The notes under the pieces are model-generated. The model saw nothing but the letters and a program-made list of their open reading frames with translations. It was not told where the DNA came from and made no database searches. From Stictocephala bisonia (lineage: Eukaryota; Arthropoda; Insecta; Hemiptera; Membracidae), in assembly GCA_035578905.1 (NCBI GenBank), contig JAQJVL010002728.1, forward strand, positions 1 through 64,000: a stretch of 64,000 nucleotides of DNA. Direction: 5' to 3'. Shown here piece by piece: positions 1 through 7,863 of this stretch. Each line of letters starts with the position of its first letter. Position 1 is the stretch's first letter. The translations under genes were made by a program, and so were the position numbers.

Positions 1-145
1 TTGTGGAATTTTGTTACATGTTTTTGTTATAATATTCAGTTAAAAAACAACTAATCTAGTTTTTATTTATGTCTGTATTAGTGTATATCGTAAAAACAAT
101 CTAAACACATTAAAAATGATCATAAACCAGAACCATATGCCTGTA
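1..145. other. Left flank of the Polinton, host DNA
   Basis: AT-rich sequence without a supportable gene. The six bases before the element (CCTGTA) do not match the six bases after its right end (AGAATA), so no target-site duplication is visible. Confidence 0.6.
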
Positions 146-285
146 AGTAGGTATAAATCCTTCGATTTTGGCAATTCGAAGGATAAAATTTTTACGGCAA
201 AATAGACGGTATGTAGGGCTGTGTGTGTGTGTAGACCGGCCGTGTGGGCGAGGTCCGAGGTGGCGACGTCGAGTTCTTGCACTTG
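146..285 (+). repeat. Left terminal inverted repeat of the Polinton
   Basis: About 140 bp starting AGTAGG, matched in reverse complement at 20209-20346 with a handful of differences (for example one G fewer near the tip). It contains a stem-loop with 9 bp arms (ATCCTTCGA at 157-165, TCGAAGGAT at 176-184), a short GT run and a GC-rich inner part (GGCGACGTCGAG). The stem-loop is present at both ends. Confidence 0.93.
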
Positions 286-392
286 TCGAGGTGATGGGTG
301 GTCCGTGAGATTGAAGTCTAGCGCAATATGTTCGTCTGAAAACATGTTATGGGAATAAAGAAAGAAAAAAAGATGAATAAAGTAGTATACAT

Positions 393-608
393 TTATTTTG
401 AAAAGTTACAGGAGCTGTGATCAGTTTTTGTACAATTCGCTATATGTGTTAATTTACGTTCGATGACTGCTGATAGGAGTGACGTCAGTTTCACAATGCG
501 AGCTTCAAACCTGATTCGGTTGGCAGCAACAAAAATCCATGGGGAATTTCTGTCTTCTTCGTATATATATGTACTGCGGTGACTAGAGGATTGGAGAATG
601 TCAAGCAT
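393..608 (-). CDS. Small hypothetical protein (71 aa) overlapping the BIR gene
   Basis: The ORF begins at an ATG at 608, inside the last codons of the BIR gene; the overlap ATGCTTGA places its start 8 bp before the end of the upstream gene. The same 8 bp arrangement joins PolB to its downstream ORF. Its TAA stop lies within an AATAAA (minus strand, 397-392), which suggests the true 3' end of the leftward transcript. The protein has no motif I recognise; it is rich in Ser, Arg and Ile and has no obvious membrane segment. The overlap and poly(A) signal argue that it is real, but its short length leaves chance possible. Confidence 0.4.
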   Translation of the reverse strand: MLDILQSSSHRSTYIYEEDRNSPWIFVAANRIRFEARIVKLTSLLSAVIERKLTHIANCTKTDHSSCNFSK

Positions 609-954
609 TGCATAATTCGACAAGTTCAATATCGCAGACTTGTTTGGGCTGCTTCAAAAAGGTTTCCTCCGCTTCCTTTTCCGACTTTTGCCGCCTGTAC
701 TGAATGTACTTACAGAACGGTGAGTTGAACTCATGATCATGAGCTATGTCATCATAAGGCTCCCACCTAAATAAAATGACTCCACAATAAACACACTTTG
801 TGCTGTCCACAGTGTCGGCAATCCTTACAAACCCATGTTCGGCCAACTGTCGAGGAGTGGGTGTTGTATGTTTCCAATCAGTGAATGTCCTTTCACGCAC
901 CGACACCTCAGTCATGTCGATCTTGGACAAGTTTTCCATACACCAAGACGCCAT
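601..954 (-). CDS. BIR-domain (IAP-like) protein, 117 aa
   Basis: A single baculovirus-IAP-repeat domain spans about residues 20-86. The zinc ligands are C54, C57, H74 and C81 with the canonical CX2C-X16-H-X6-C spacing, preceded by ERTFTDW and LAEHGFV and including the typical RWEPYDD. In IAPs this fold binds IBM-type peptides on caspases or their antagonists; single-BIR proteins of large DNA viruses of insects can block apoptosis. There is no C-terminal RING, so it cannot act as a ubiquitin ligase by itself. The start ATG at 954 lies 26 bp downstream of the preceding broken gene's stop, so the two may share a transcript. The frame is intact. The BIR identity is firm; an anti-apoptotic role is inferred from the family. 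Confidence 0.85.
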   Translation of the reverse strand: MASWCMENLSKIDMTEVSVRERTFTDWKHTTPTPRQLAEHGFVRIADTVDSTKCVYCGVILFRWEPYDDIAHDHEFNSPFCKYIQYRRQKSEKEAEETFLKQPKQVCDIELVELCNA

Positions 955-979
955 CTTGCTAACATTAGTCTGTGTGCAG

Positions 980-1444
980 TTAAATCCAGAAGCGTAAGAC
1001 GCTATGCCAAAGACACGGAGGGTCTTCTAGTTCTTCCTCACTGCTCTCAGTCGGGATTAGTTTCTCTGGCAAACGTGGACATCCCAATTCCTCCAAACTG
1101 AACACAACACGCCGGTTGTCAAACAGTCGCCCCAGTACCTTTGACTTTTCCAGAGTCGACGTGTAGAGTAGTTCTATGTCAGCACAAGTGCTTTGCAGCG
1201 CTTCACCAGCATCTTGTAGTCAGTGAATCCAGCATCAAAATCCAGCCCGTGATAGTGCTTACTGAGCCATCGGTTACGGCACACAGTGTCATTCCAGCCT
1301 GAAGGAGTGTTTTCTTTTTGGTGGTCTAAAGATCCAGTGTTGAACACACATTGTGTCAACGTCCATAATGGAGAGCTCCTTAATTATAGACGTACCGTCC
1401 TGGGCGGCAAAAGCGCTAAAGTCGATGACTGCCTTCCTGACCAT
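980..1444 (-). pseudogene. Broken small Polinton gene, possible exonuclease-like family
   Basis: Coding potential runs through three frames from ATG 1444 (start MVRKAV) to a TAA at 982-980, about 155 codons in all. Frame changes fall near 1280-1320 and 1185. Recognisable pieces are IIKELSIMDVDTMCVQHWIF, then RWLSKHYHGLDFDAG, then a segment with YTSTLEKSKVLGRLF and LGCPRLP. This resembles a small family found in many arthropod and cnidarian genomes, usually in or near Polintons, whose pattern of acidic positions suggests an RNase H-like or DEDD exonuclease fold; that assignment is from memory and not proven. A TATA box and Initiator sit upstream, so the promoter is intact although the frame is not. 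Confidence 0.6.
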
Positions 1445-1461
1445 GATGCTGCTGCTGCCAC

Positions 1462-1498
1462 ACTGACTGTAGCACAAACCTCAGCCCACCAATTTATA
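1462..1498 (-). promoter_or_regulatory. TATA box plus Initiator for the 1444 gene
   Basis: On the minus strand TATAAATT (1498-1491) is followed by TCAGT (1466-1462), placing the likely +1 A at 1464, about 34 bp from the TATA and 20 bp before the ATG at 1444. This spacing supports ATG 1444 over the in-frame ATG at 1477, which would lie upstream of the start site. Confidence 0.6.
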
Positions 1499-1515
1499 GC
1501 ACTAAGCCACGCCCC

Positions 1516-2763
1516 CTAAACAAGCTTGCGAACAAGATTTGTAGAGGGATCGTAGGTAAACGATTTATCGTGTATAATTAGACAGTAAGCGCAGGTGTTT
1601 TGAGAAAACTGGTTAGCCGCTTCAAAATCAATGCGTATATCAACAGGTGCGGATCTCAAGGTCCTCGTTTTGTTTAGAGCAATCGATCACTACAATAGGC
1701 GCGATTCTTTTAAACAGTTCTCTGCTCAACAGTGGGCGCGTAATTGTTCCATAATAACTCTCTTGGAAACGAGTATACATGTCGTACAAAACTGCGTAAT
1801 GATTGTTTCCAAAATCTAGTTTTAAATCATCATACGGATACGAGATTGAGTTAAGATGTAATTTTAAATTGGTCAAATCACAATGATCAAAGTGAGCAGC
1901 ATTCTTTTCCATTTCATTTCTTCGGCCCGTTTGAAAAGCCACCGATCACATACCTTGGTTTTTCCAGTTGAGAAGCAGTCTTTACAGCCCACGTTTGCCG
2001 TGAAGTATTTGGCAGCGCCGGATACTCGTACAATTCCCATGACCTGTACTCCACAGGTATGCTAGTACCTCGACTCAAATACTTTAGCAGCTGTACACGC
2101 TGCTTATCGCTTAAAGTTACGTAAGGCATTCGCCAGTTTAACTTATCCAACTTAACCTTAATGGATTCCACAGTGGCGGTTGAAGAGTCCTTATCCCACA
2201 TAACAGCATTCTTGTCACCAGAAGACCTAATTAATACCAGTTCATGGCGTGCATTCACCATAATCTTCTTGTAATCTTCGGCAAAACCAAAAAGTCGGTT
2301 AAGAGGTATACAAAAGCTAAAGTTCCCCTTCTTGTCAACATTATCTTCATCAAGTCTGTACTGCAGATTAGCAGACGTAGAGGCCCAACATCCGGTACTC
2401 TTCAGTTCCAATTCACTCAGTGACGCATACCCCTTTAGTGTAGTAGTAATACCAGGATTCTTCACCCTGTCAATCTCTACACCGTTCAATTCATACCGCA
2501 TCTCGTCAAAGAGAAAAAGCTATTGCGTTATTGACAAACTTTGTTGCGGCAGTAGCGTTGCCATCGCTTAAAAGTAGCTTACCCTCAACATATAGATAAG
2601 AGAGGGATGGTATTACACACAAATCCTGCTGCTGTATTGGTATACGTATTTCATCATTATTGTTCAAAGTCATTGAAGCGTAGGGAAGATGAGTATGCCA
2701 CTCCATATGCGTGACCGTATCATCAAACGGCACACTCTGCATAATGTTCAACATATCGTTCAT
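1516..2763 (-). pseudogene. Major capsid protein (hexon-like, double jelly-roll), frameshifted
   Basis: Four successive minus-strand segments in different frames together span 1248 nt (about 415 codons): 2763 to ~2506, ~2501 to ~1930, ~1935 to ~1650, and ~1650 to the TAG at 1518-1516. Family landmarks appear in order: HTHLPYASMTLNNNDE and SYLYVEGKLLL near the N-terminus, RYELNGVEIDRVKNPGI, SFCIPLNRLFGF, RSWELYEYPAL, ASQLEKPRYVI, SISYPYDDLKLDF and the C-terminal AYCLIIHD. These match the Polinton capsid protein that forms pseudohexameric capsomers like adenovirus hexon. Frame changes at about 2503, 1930 and 1650 would each end translation early, so no full-length protein is expected unless the breaks are assembly errors. 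Confidence 0.85.
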
Positions 2764-2870
2764 TATGTAATGGTTGTATATCCTAGGGATTGCAAGAATC
2801 TCCGATTTGTACGTGTTAATCGTTTGACAGATCGATTGTCACTAGTAAACTTATATTTGCGCGCCGCCAT
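2763..2870 (-). CDS. 35-codon basic ORF coupled to the capsid gene
   Basis: A short ORF from ATG 2870 (MAARKY...) ends in a TAA that overlaps the capsid ATG as TAATG (2765-2761). It is strongly basic (many Arg and Lys) and ends with RRFLQSLGY. The stop/start overlap is the arrangement used for termination-reinitiation, so it could be a small virion or DNA-binding peptide read from the same transcript. Alternatively it is the true capsid N-terminus separated by one more frameshift. No family is certain. Confidence 0.45.
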   Translation of the reverse strand: MAARKYKFTSDNRSVKRLTRTNRRFLQSLGYTTIT

Positions 2871-2908
2871 TAAATAGGTTGGCTTCCTACTCCAATAAAC
2901 GAAACCCA

Positions 2909-3602
2909 TTACTGCTGCTTCCTTAAATGTAGCCGTATCGTAATACGTTCTCCACGAAAATTCACCAATTTACCGTCTTGATCAATAATTCGTAGGGTTA
3001 CGTTGTCAATATTATGCACGGTGACAGGTACATAAATGACTGGACTCGGGGTTTCTACCAATTTATAGCCGGCCGGCACGGTGGGAAAAAATTGATAAAT
3101 ATCATGGGCCGGCATTCCATTAACATAAGAACCGGTGGCAATATTACATTCAACACGAATCGTGTTGATCCGAAAGATGTCCACCATTCCACTTGTAGCT
3201 ACCTGACCGGGTTTAATAACCTCTTTCTTAAACCCCAGCAACCCACCAATCGAGTTCTCCTTTGTAAAGTCCACTAAAACCGAGGACTTGATGATCGTTT
3301 GGAGAGTGCTGTTGCTCACGGTTATTCGTACGACAGGTCTGTTGGGTAACTTACTCAGTTCAGCCTGTATATAGGCTGAAATCTGATCAACACTATACGT
3401 ACCCTCTGGTATAGAAAGCACCCCCACCATCGGCACCACCATAGTGAAGTAGATTGTTTGTACTGTCCACATTAGGTATTGAGTTGTAAGTCTCAAGACT
3501 AAGTAGACCCACTTCCCAAACGTCGTCATCCAAATGTATGGGTGGAAAAAATTCCGACCCAAGCTCCGAATTTGTTCCGCTGAAAGTAAGCGTCAGAGAC
3601 AT
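2909..3602 (-). pseudogene. Penton-like minor capsid protein (single jelly-roll), one frameshift
   Basis: The N-terminal part starts at ATG 3602 (MSLTLTFSGT) and contains DDVWEVGLLSLETYNSIPNV. After a frame change near 3415-3435, beside a CCCCC run, the remainder continues from LSIPEGTYSVDQISAY through GGLLGFKKEVI, INTIRVECNIATGSYVNG, PVIYVPVTVHNIDNVTLRI and the terminal FRGERITIRLHL to the stop at 2909. The order and wording are those of the very common Polinton minor capsid protein expected at the five-fold vertices. It is about 230 codons long, the usual size. The single break beside a homopolymer may be a true mutation or an assembly error. Confidence 0.82.
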
Positions 3603-3641
3603 GACTGAGTAAAACACTCGCAAACATGGGTTAATAAGCAA

Positions 3642-3647
3642 TTTATT
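3642..3647 (-). terminator. Poly(A) signal overlapping the PLA2/protease stop
   Basis: AATAAA on the minus strand overlaps the TAA stop at 3648-3646 by two bases. This compact layout repeats at 397-392 for the leftmost ORF. Confidence 0.5.
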
Positions 3648-4839
3648 AGGTCAGTAAAAATGCTAAACATAGGTGTCCACAAATCGTGCTCTCAGTGTGT
3701 ACAGACTGGTAGTCAGTACGATTGTAAGATATGAAGTTGCCCTTTAGGTAGCGTTGCACTTCTACTGGAGGTTGCAGATCTCCGTAACTATCAAAGTAAT
3801 CAACTCGATTGCCCTTTTTCTTGAAACAGACCCAGTGGGTGCCAGCACCACTGCTGCTGTCAAGATTCACAATGGTAGACTCATTTTTCCAAGGTCGTAA
3901 TGGCAAAGCATCCCGCATAAAAACTCCTCTAAAATTAGGAATTGCAAAGAGCTGAGCGTAGAACGTCAAATCCTTGTCGTACAACGCACGGTCGGGCAAC
4001 AACTTTAATAGTTTTTTCGCACCGCTGAGTAGGGTGTCATGTGGAGACCAAGACCCTTTCGGTACGGTTGTAAGTAGAGTCCTCTTACCTCGTCGTAAAG
4101 CAATCGCTTCCATAGTCTCATTGTGACGTTGATGCTCTGCCAGCCTTTTTGAAGCATCCTTAATTTCAGCAATGGTCTTGACCACTCCGGCGGCACATCC
4201 TGCCAAACTGCCAATAGCACTAAGGCCAGCAAATATCGGCAGTAACGGTAGAACCCCTCCACTTTTCGGCAACGCCAAGACACGTTCTTTTTTCATTCTC
4301 CTAAAGTAGTTGTTGCCACCACCATGTTTTTTCTTTAGCCGCGCAATAGCGTTCAAGGCTATCTGCGCTGTACGTTTTAACGTTCTGCTGCTGTTGTCCT
4401 TTCTAGCAATTCCAGAACCACGTACGGCCGCCCTGGCGTGGCTGACTATCTTTCCAAAAGTCAAGCCCTTCTTCTTCGGTCTCCTTCTCCTTATACCACT
4501 ACCCATCGCTGTTTTCGCCTTCATAGCGTTTGTCACAAACCAAGCTGCTGCCTTCTCCCCAAACGGTACGTCTCCCGTCTTGTAACGTCTCCAAGCCTTA
4601 TCTGCCAATACGCGATCCGCCTTGTGTCGTGACTCCAAGTCCTTGTGTCGACTGTAAGCGATGTCGTGTTCTTTGCACGCCTCGTCTAGCGGGTTAATAC
4701 CACGATCACCTCTTGCTAAACGCTCCTGGAGCCTTGTGCCTGGACCACAAAAGTTATAACCGCCCAAATGCAGTTCAAAAGGAAGCCTGTTGATTACGCT
4801 ATTAATCAGTCCTCTGCCTCCGTAGCGCGGTTTTCTCAT
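3646..4839 (-). CDS. Fused phospholipase A2 / minor capsid / adenain-type protease, 397 aa
   Basis: One open frame contains three parts. Residues ~22-95 form a parvovirus-type phospholipase A2: calcium loop YNFCGPGT (28-35) and catalytic His-Asp in ACKEHDIAY (H58, D59); such domains breach endosomal membranes during entry. Residues ~110-250 are basic, then carry a Gly/Ala-rich hydrophobic segment (195-221) and a short amphipathic stretch, as in adenovirus pVI-like minor capsid proteins. Residues ~280-397 are an adenain-type cysteine protease with H335 (GTHWVCF), D350 (YFDSYGD) and C387 (TICGHLC), which would mature the capsid. It starts at ATG 4839 behind a bidirectional TATA. Residues ~251-270 look out of frame: the family-typical motif RGLYLQPYRKGLGL is encoded in a neighbouring frame there. 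Confidence 0.88.
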   Translation of the reverse strand: MRKPRYGGRGLINSVINRLPFELHLGGYNFCGPGTRLQERLARGDRGINPLDEACKEHDIAYSRHKDLESRHKADRVLADKAWRRYKTGDVPFGEKAAAWFVTNAMKAKTAMGSGIRRRRPKKKGLTFGKIVSHARAAVRGSGIARKDNSSRTLKRTAQIALNAIARLKKKHGGGNNYFRRMKKERVLALPKSGGVLPLLPIFAGLSAIGSLAGCAAGVVKTIAEIKDASKRLAEHQRHNETMEAIALRRGKRTLLTTVPKGSWSPHDTLLSGAKKLLKLLPDRALYDKDLTFYAQLFAIPNFRGVFMRDALPLRPWKNESTIVNLDSSSGAGTHWVCFKKKGNRVDYFDSYGDLQPPVEVQRYLKGNFISYNRTDYQSVHTESTICGHLCLAFLLT

Positions 4840-4903
4840 AATGAAACAACTTCTACAAGACTAGCTCTTTATATAGGAGTGGCATCAATCCTTGCAAATC
4901 AGT
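4840..4903. promoter_or_regulatory. Bidirectional promoter with one shared TATA
   Basis: A palindromic TATATA at 4870-4875 lies between two divergent genes whose ATGs are only 70 bp apart. Rightward, TCAGT (4899-4903) puts +1 at 4901, 31 bp from the TATA. Leftward the same box reads TATATAAAG and is followed by TCATT (4844-4840), +1 about 33 bp away and only 3 bp from ATG 4839. Both spacings match insect TATA/Initiator promoters. Confidence 0.65.
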
Positions 4904-4909
4904 GTAACG

Positions 4910-5612
4910 ATGAAATTCAAAAAGCAAAGTACTACATTCGCCATAAACAACGATGTGCTGGACGCTTTACTAAAAAAGAAGCAGTCCACCTCCAAACATG
5001 GGCCACTGTTGCCGGCAAGCATTCGTTGCGTCATATGTGGACCATCTAACTGTGGCAAGACTAATTTAATGTACAGACTAATTGTTGACCCTTTGGGCCT
5101 TAAGTTTGCCAACCTGTACGTGTATAGTAAATCATTACAACAGCCGAAATATCAACTGTTGGCACAAATGTTCAAAACTAATACCGGAAATTGGTTACTT
5201 TACATACAGCGACAGTAAAGATGTGCTTGACACTTCGCGCCCAAATTCCGTGATCATATTTGATGATGTAGCCAGCGATGGAAGTCAAGAGCAAATGAAA
5301 CGTTTCTTTAGCATGGGTCGACATATGAACACGGATTCTTTTTACCTTACTCAAACGTACGCACGCCTACCCAAACACCTATTGCGAGACAATGTGAACC
5401 TCATTATGCTGTTCAAACAGGACGAACTGAACTTGAAACACGTGTACAGCGATCATGTAAATGGCGACATGACCTTTGATCAGTTTAAAGAACTATGCAA
5501 AGAGTGCTGGGAACGCAACTCGCCCTACGGATTTGTCACCATCAACAAGGACTGTGAAAAGAATAATGGTCGCTACAGATGCGGTTTAGACACGTTCATT
5601 AGCGATATATAA
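4910..5612 (+). pseudogene. FtsK/HerA-type genome packaging ATPase, one frameshift
   Basis: The first segment starts at ATG 4910 (MKFKKQ) and carries the Walker A motif in CVICGPSNCGKTNLMYRLI. A +1 frame change near 5185-5205 leads to the second segment, with Walker B (SVIIFDDVASDG), the conserved FYLTQTYARLPKHLLRDNVN and a C-terminal Cys-rich end. The whole span is ~234 codons, the usual size of the Polinton A32-like ATPase that pumps DNA into capsids. As written, the first frame stops at 5216-5218, before Walker B, so the product would be inactive. The stop at 5610-5612 overlaps the TATA box of the next gene. The next gene on the right is on the same strand. Confidence 0.85.
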
Positions 5613-5613
5613 A
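5606..5613 (+). promoter_or_regulatory. TATA box overlapping the ATPase stop codon
   Basis: TATATAAA embeds the TAA stop of the ATPase gene and lies 37 bp before ATG 5650 of the next gene. No clear TCAGT follows, so the start site is inferred from TATA spacing (about 5637). Confidence 0.5.
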
Positions 5614-5649
5614 GGACCAAAGAGCGCGTGCTTGGTGAATTTTAGCACA

Positions 5650-6565
5650 ATGAACAGACGTGTCGAAGAACTTAATCGAGAGCGAAAAGTAAAGGAGGAA
5701 CTTATCAAAATGACTAGTGCGGTACGAAAGAAATATAAAGATCTGTTGCGCAGCACTAACGATATGACACGGTATTTTGAAGAAAAGGCCAAGCCGATTG
5801 TACTGCCGCTACAGAAACTGTACAGGAAGCATTACAAAACGTCCACCACCACCACCACCGTTTAGTGTAAAAAAGGAGATAAAAAAGGAAGCAAAGATTG
5901 AAGAGGAAGAAGAAGAAGAAGAAGAAGAAGATGGGGAAGATTTAAACAAAACTATGGATACATCGACGCAGACGGATGTGGATGTAATACCTATTGTACG
6001 GGCATACTTGAAAAAATTATCTGATCCAAAAGAACGTACCCAGCTCGATAGTACGTACGGTGTAAGAGCAGATGGTAGGGGAGGAACTGTAATTGGCAAT
6101 TCCAAGATTGCTTTCGAAAAGTTACAAGTCATTGTGCGAAACCGCAAGTATAAAGCTACAATCGGCTTGTTGGAACTGTTGTTTAAACAAAACCCAAACA
6201 AGGATCTACTTGACGGTGACGATTTGAATGCATACAGAGAAATCCTAAAGTTAACAAACGCGCATCGGCAAATGTATTCTGCCGAAAAGCCTGTAAACCG
6301 CAATAAAGGTAAAAAGTACCTGTCTGTAATCTCTGTCCTATTTCCTACGCGTCAAAAGACAGAGGAAAAAGTACAGGAGGAGGAGGTGGAGGAGGAGGGG
6401 GAAGCAAAAGGTTCACTTGGTAAAGGTATTGTGCAGTTTAATGTTAACAAACTAGTAAACAGACTTAGACTACTCATAATGTCACAAAAAGCCGGCCACA
6501 CCGCTCATAATGAGGAAATTGAACACATAGTAAACTTGTTGCGTTTAAATAGAATAATTGAATAA
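5650..6565 (+). pseudogene. DUF8207-type Polinton protein, one frameshift
   Basis: The N-terminal 71 codons form a charged coiled coil ending in the family-typical FEEKAKPIVLPLQKLY. Within a CCA repeat (5843-5860) the frame changes by +1 and continues with a Glu run coded by a GAA microsatellite (about 5901-5930), then DTSTQTD and the DUF8207 core: TYGVRADGRGGTVIGNSKI, IGLLELLFKQNP, YREILKLTNAHRQMY and KGKKYLSVISVLFP. The family is very widespread in arthropod Polintons directly upstream of the integrase, as here; its function is unknown. The tail after a second Glu-rich stretch is Leu-rich. The ends at both sides of the break fit a single ~305-codon gene. Confidence 0.75.
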
Positions 6566-6581
6566 CTTAAAGTGTCAGACA

Positions 6582-7483
6582 ATGGAAGTTGCTCGAAGAG
6601 GCATTATCAACGAGTTGCACAAGCCGGCCAGAAAACATTTTACCAGACGCAAAGTTTACGTCAAGGGTATTGATGATTTGTGGCAGGCGGACTTATGTCA
6701 AATGGATCTTTATGCTCGCTTTAACAAAGGTAACAAGTACATATTGACTGTGATTGATGTATTGTCTAAGTACGTTTGGGCAGTACCGGTCCGTGATAAA
6801 AAAGGAAGCAGCGTAACGGCCGCCATGCGAACAGTTTTGAAACAAAGTCACCCTCGGGTGCCAGCCAATTTACAATGTGACAATGGTACAGAGTTTTACA
6901 ACAAAGAGTTTCGCAACTTGATGAACGATCATAGTATAAATCTATATAGCACGTTTACACACTTGAAGGCATCTGTAGTGGAACGTTTTAACAGAACCTT
7001 AAAGTCATGGCTTTGGAAGCAGTTTAGCTTACAGGGAAATTACAAGTGGCTAGCAACACTGCCACAACTCTTAAAGCTATACAACGCGAGGAGTCCACAG
7101 GTCTACTGGAATGCGACCTAAAGACGTGACAGCAAAACATGAAAAACTCTTAAAAAATAAACTAAACCCTCGATCTGTTCCCCATAAAATGAAGTTCAAA
7201 ATCAATGATACTGTAAGAGTATCAAAGTACAAGACACTGTTTAATAAGGGATACACGCCATCTTGGAGTACAGAACTCTTTACCATTTATCGAGTGAAAC
7301 CCACTAGACCTCCAGTCTACTATTTGCGCGACTTAAAAGGTGATGATATTAAAGGAGCTTTTTACGAGGCAGAGTTGCAGAAACCAACTATCCAGACACA
7401 TATTTAGTGGAAAAAATCCTCAAAAGAAAAGGAAAAGAATGTACGTTAAGTGGCTTGGTATGAACAGCCGCAGTTGGATATAA
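6582..7483 (+). pseudogene. Retroviral-like (DDE) integrase with chromo-type tail, broken
   Basis: The catalytic core is open from ATG 6582: first Asp in DLWQADLCQMDLY, second in LQCDNGTEFYN, Glu in ASVVERFNRTLKSWLW. These form the D,D-35-E triad that would join the element's ends to host DNA. A frame change near 7090 shifts into RSTGMRPKDV and the SH3-like C-terminal domain (KFKINDTVRVSKYK). Two more changes near 7395 and 7438 lead to a short chromo-like tail YVKWLGMNSRSWI and a TAA at 7481-7483. The N-terminus is short: the zinc-binding region usual for the family is reduced, starting just before HKPARKHFTRRKV. The gene begins 17 bp after the preceding stop. The catalytic residues are intact but the protein is not. 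Confidence 0.85.
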
Positions 7484-7511
7484 TGCAACGTAGGCTAGTA
7501 ATATATTCAGT
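7479..7511 (+). promoter_or_regulatory. TATA plus Initiator for the coiled-coil gene
   Basis: TATAAT (7479-7484) overlaps the integrase stop and TCAGT (7507-7511) follows with +1 A at 7509, exactly 30 bp from the first T. The ATG is at 7524, giving a 15 bp leader. Confidence 0.6.
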
Positions 7512-7523
7512 CTATATTCTGCA

Positions 7524-7835
7524 ATGAAACAGCATTATCTGATCGACAAGTTTGGACGTTCAATGTCCATTATTTACGAGGAGGAGGAGGAGGAGGGGAA
7601 GGAAGAGGAGCCAAGTGGACTACGTACAGTCAGTACCCAGACTATGGACAGAGATTACTTGGAAAAACTGTACGTAAGTCGTAGCGAACTATCAGATAAA
7701 CTTGTGCAGTTAGAACAGCGTTTACGTACACTTGTCAAGACTATTACAGACGCGATTGGAAACGAGAATTTAAAATTGAATTTAAGAAGAGTGCTTGAAG
7801 AAGAGATTCTCAAACAAGATCAAACTATAAAATAA
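7524..7835 (+). CDS. Small coiled-coil Polinton protein, copy 1 (103 aa)
   Basis: An intact ORF. The start MKQHYLIDKFGRSM is followed by a Glu run coded by GAG repeats (7578-7597) and a predicted coiled coil from about residue 45: YLEKLYVSRSELSDKLVQLE, then LRTLVKTITDAI and an acidic-basic helix. A second, decayed copy follows at 7864-8111. It has its own TATA/Initiator. I recognise no named family; its position behind the integrase and its helical nature suggest a virion scaffold or DNA-packaging accessory role, which is inference only. Confidence 0.55.
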   Translation: MKQHYLIDKFGRSMSIIYEEEEEEGKEEEPSGLRTVSTQTMDRDYLEKLYVSRSELSDKLVQLEQRLRTLVKTITDAIGNENLKLNLRRVLEEEILKQDQTIK

Positions 7836-7863
7836 TTGTCTCTTACTGACCATTGTCACTTTA

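Noticed and set aside
67..345. 92-codon open frame across the left TIR
   Set aside because: It lies almost wholly in the terminal repeat and reads its GT run as alternating Thr/His; a matching frame appears in the right TIR only because the DNA is repeated.
4310..5049. Open frames on the plus strand opposite the PLA2/protease gene
   Set aside because: Antisense shadows of a gene with strong motif support; the peptides are low-complexity.
5809..6303. 164-codon minus-strand frame
   Set aside because: Mirror of the DUF8207 gene; its Ser run is the reverse of the Glu microsatellite.
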